From positions 5,419,495 through 5,483,494 of the forward strand of contig VUYV01000044.1 of assembly GCA_008711295.1 (NCBI GenBank): a DNA stretch of 64,000 bases, read 5' to 3'. Position numbers and translations under genes: made by a program. A model generated the notes under the pieces. It saw only the letters and a program-made list of their open reading frames with translations, was not told the origin of the DNA and did no database searches. The stretch is from Anarhynchus alexandrinus (Eukaryota; Chordata; Aves; Charadriiformes; Charadriidae). Below are positions 63,855 through 64,000 of the stretch, one piece after another (positions within the stretch are counted from its first letter, which is position 1; every line of letters starts with the position of its first letter).

Positions 63855-64000
63855 GTAGGTACCTGCCCCCTCCCTGGGGCACATCCTGCACAGGCCAGGA
63901 GCTTGGGGGGCGGGGTGGGCTCCAGTGGGGTCACCCCATAGTCCCCAACAGTGGGAGTGTCAGAGCATGCCATGGGACAGAGGGACACGGGGTAGAGAGC

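Overview
This window is vertebrate nuclear DNA and almost certainly from a bird. It contains a CR1 retrotransposon (32,748-33,470) with the bird/reptile-type 3' end. Genes are compact with short introns, the sequence is GC-rich with many CpG islands, and every large gene is an intact orthologue of a vertebrate gene. Gene order matches the MMP9-ZNF335-PCIF1-PLTP-CTSA-NEURL2 block of human 20q13.12, read in the opposite direction. There are two assembly gaps (16,846-17,088 and 50,781-50,915) and single unknown bases at 27,736 and 62,588.

Layout. 1-560: CpG island, plausibly the start of the next gene out (SLC12A5 by synteny; not proven). 929-5,484 (-): MMP9, a secreted gelatinase, with a TATA/AP-1 promoter. 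6,400-16,180: about 10 kb of non-coding sequence with one LINE remnant. 16,190-27,150 (+): ZNF335, a 13-finger chromatin regulator, starting from a CpG island broken by a gap. 27,203-28,293: a direct duplication around a single N. 30,121-31,320 (+): a short, divergent Iroquois-class (TALE) homeobox gene. 32,040-33,495: a partial duplicate of the 3' end of PCIF1, split by a CR1. 33,619-34,344 (-): a RING/two-transmembrane protein resembling RNF182. 38,130-50,700 (-): PCIF1 (cap m6Am methyltransferase). 53,106-57,740 (+): PLTP. 58,133-62,439 (-): CTSA. 63,173 to beyond the right part of the window (+): first exon of NEURL2.

How the genes relate. Most are housekeeping or independently regulated genes that share neighbours by ancient linkage. 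PCIF1/PLTP and CTSA/NEURL2 are head-to-head pairs; PLTP and CTSA are tail-to-tail with only a few hundred bases between their poly(A) signals. I joined exons at splice sites by hand. The joined reading frames of MMP9 (690 aa), ZNF335 (1388 aa), PCIF1 (711 aa), PLTP (501 aa) and CTSA (471 aa) stay open throughout, with lengths close to the human proteins.

The main novelty is the ZNF335-PCIF1 interval. In human these two genes lie almost tail-to-tail. Here about 11 kb intervenes, holding two apparently intact genes (Iroquois-like and RNF182-like) and a PCIF1 3'-end duplicate with a 469-base stretch identical to PCIF1. No bacterial-type system, CRISPR array or intact retrovirus was seen.
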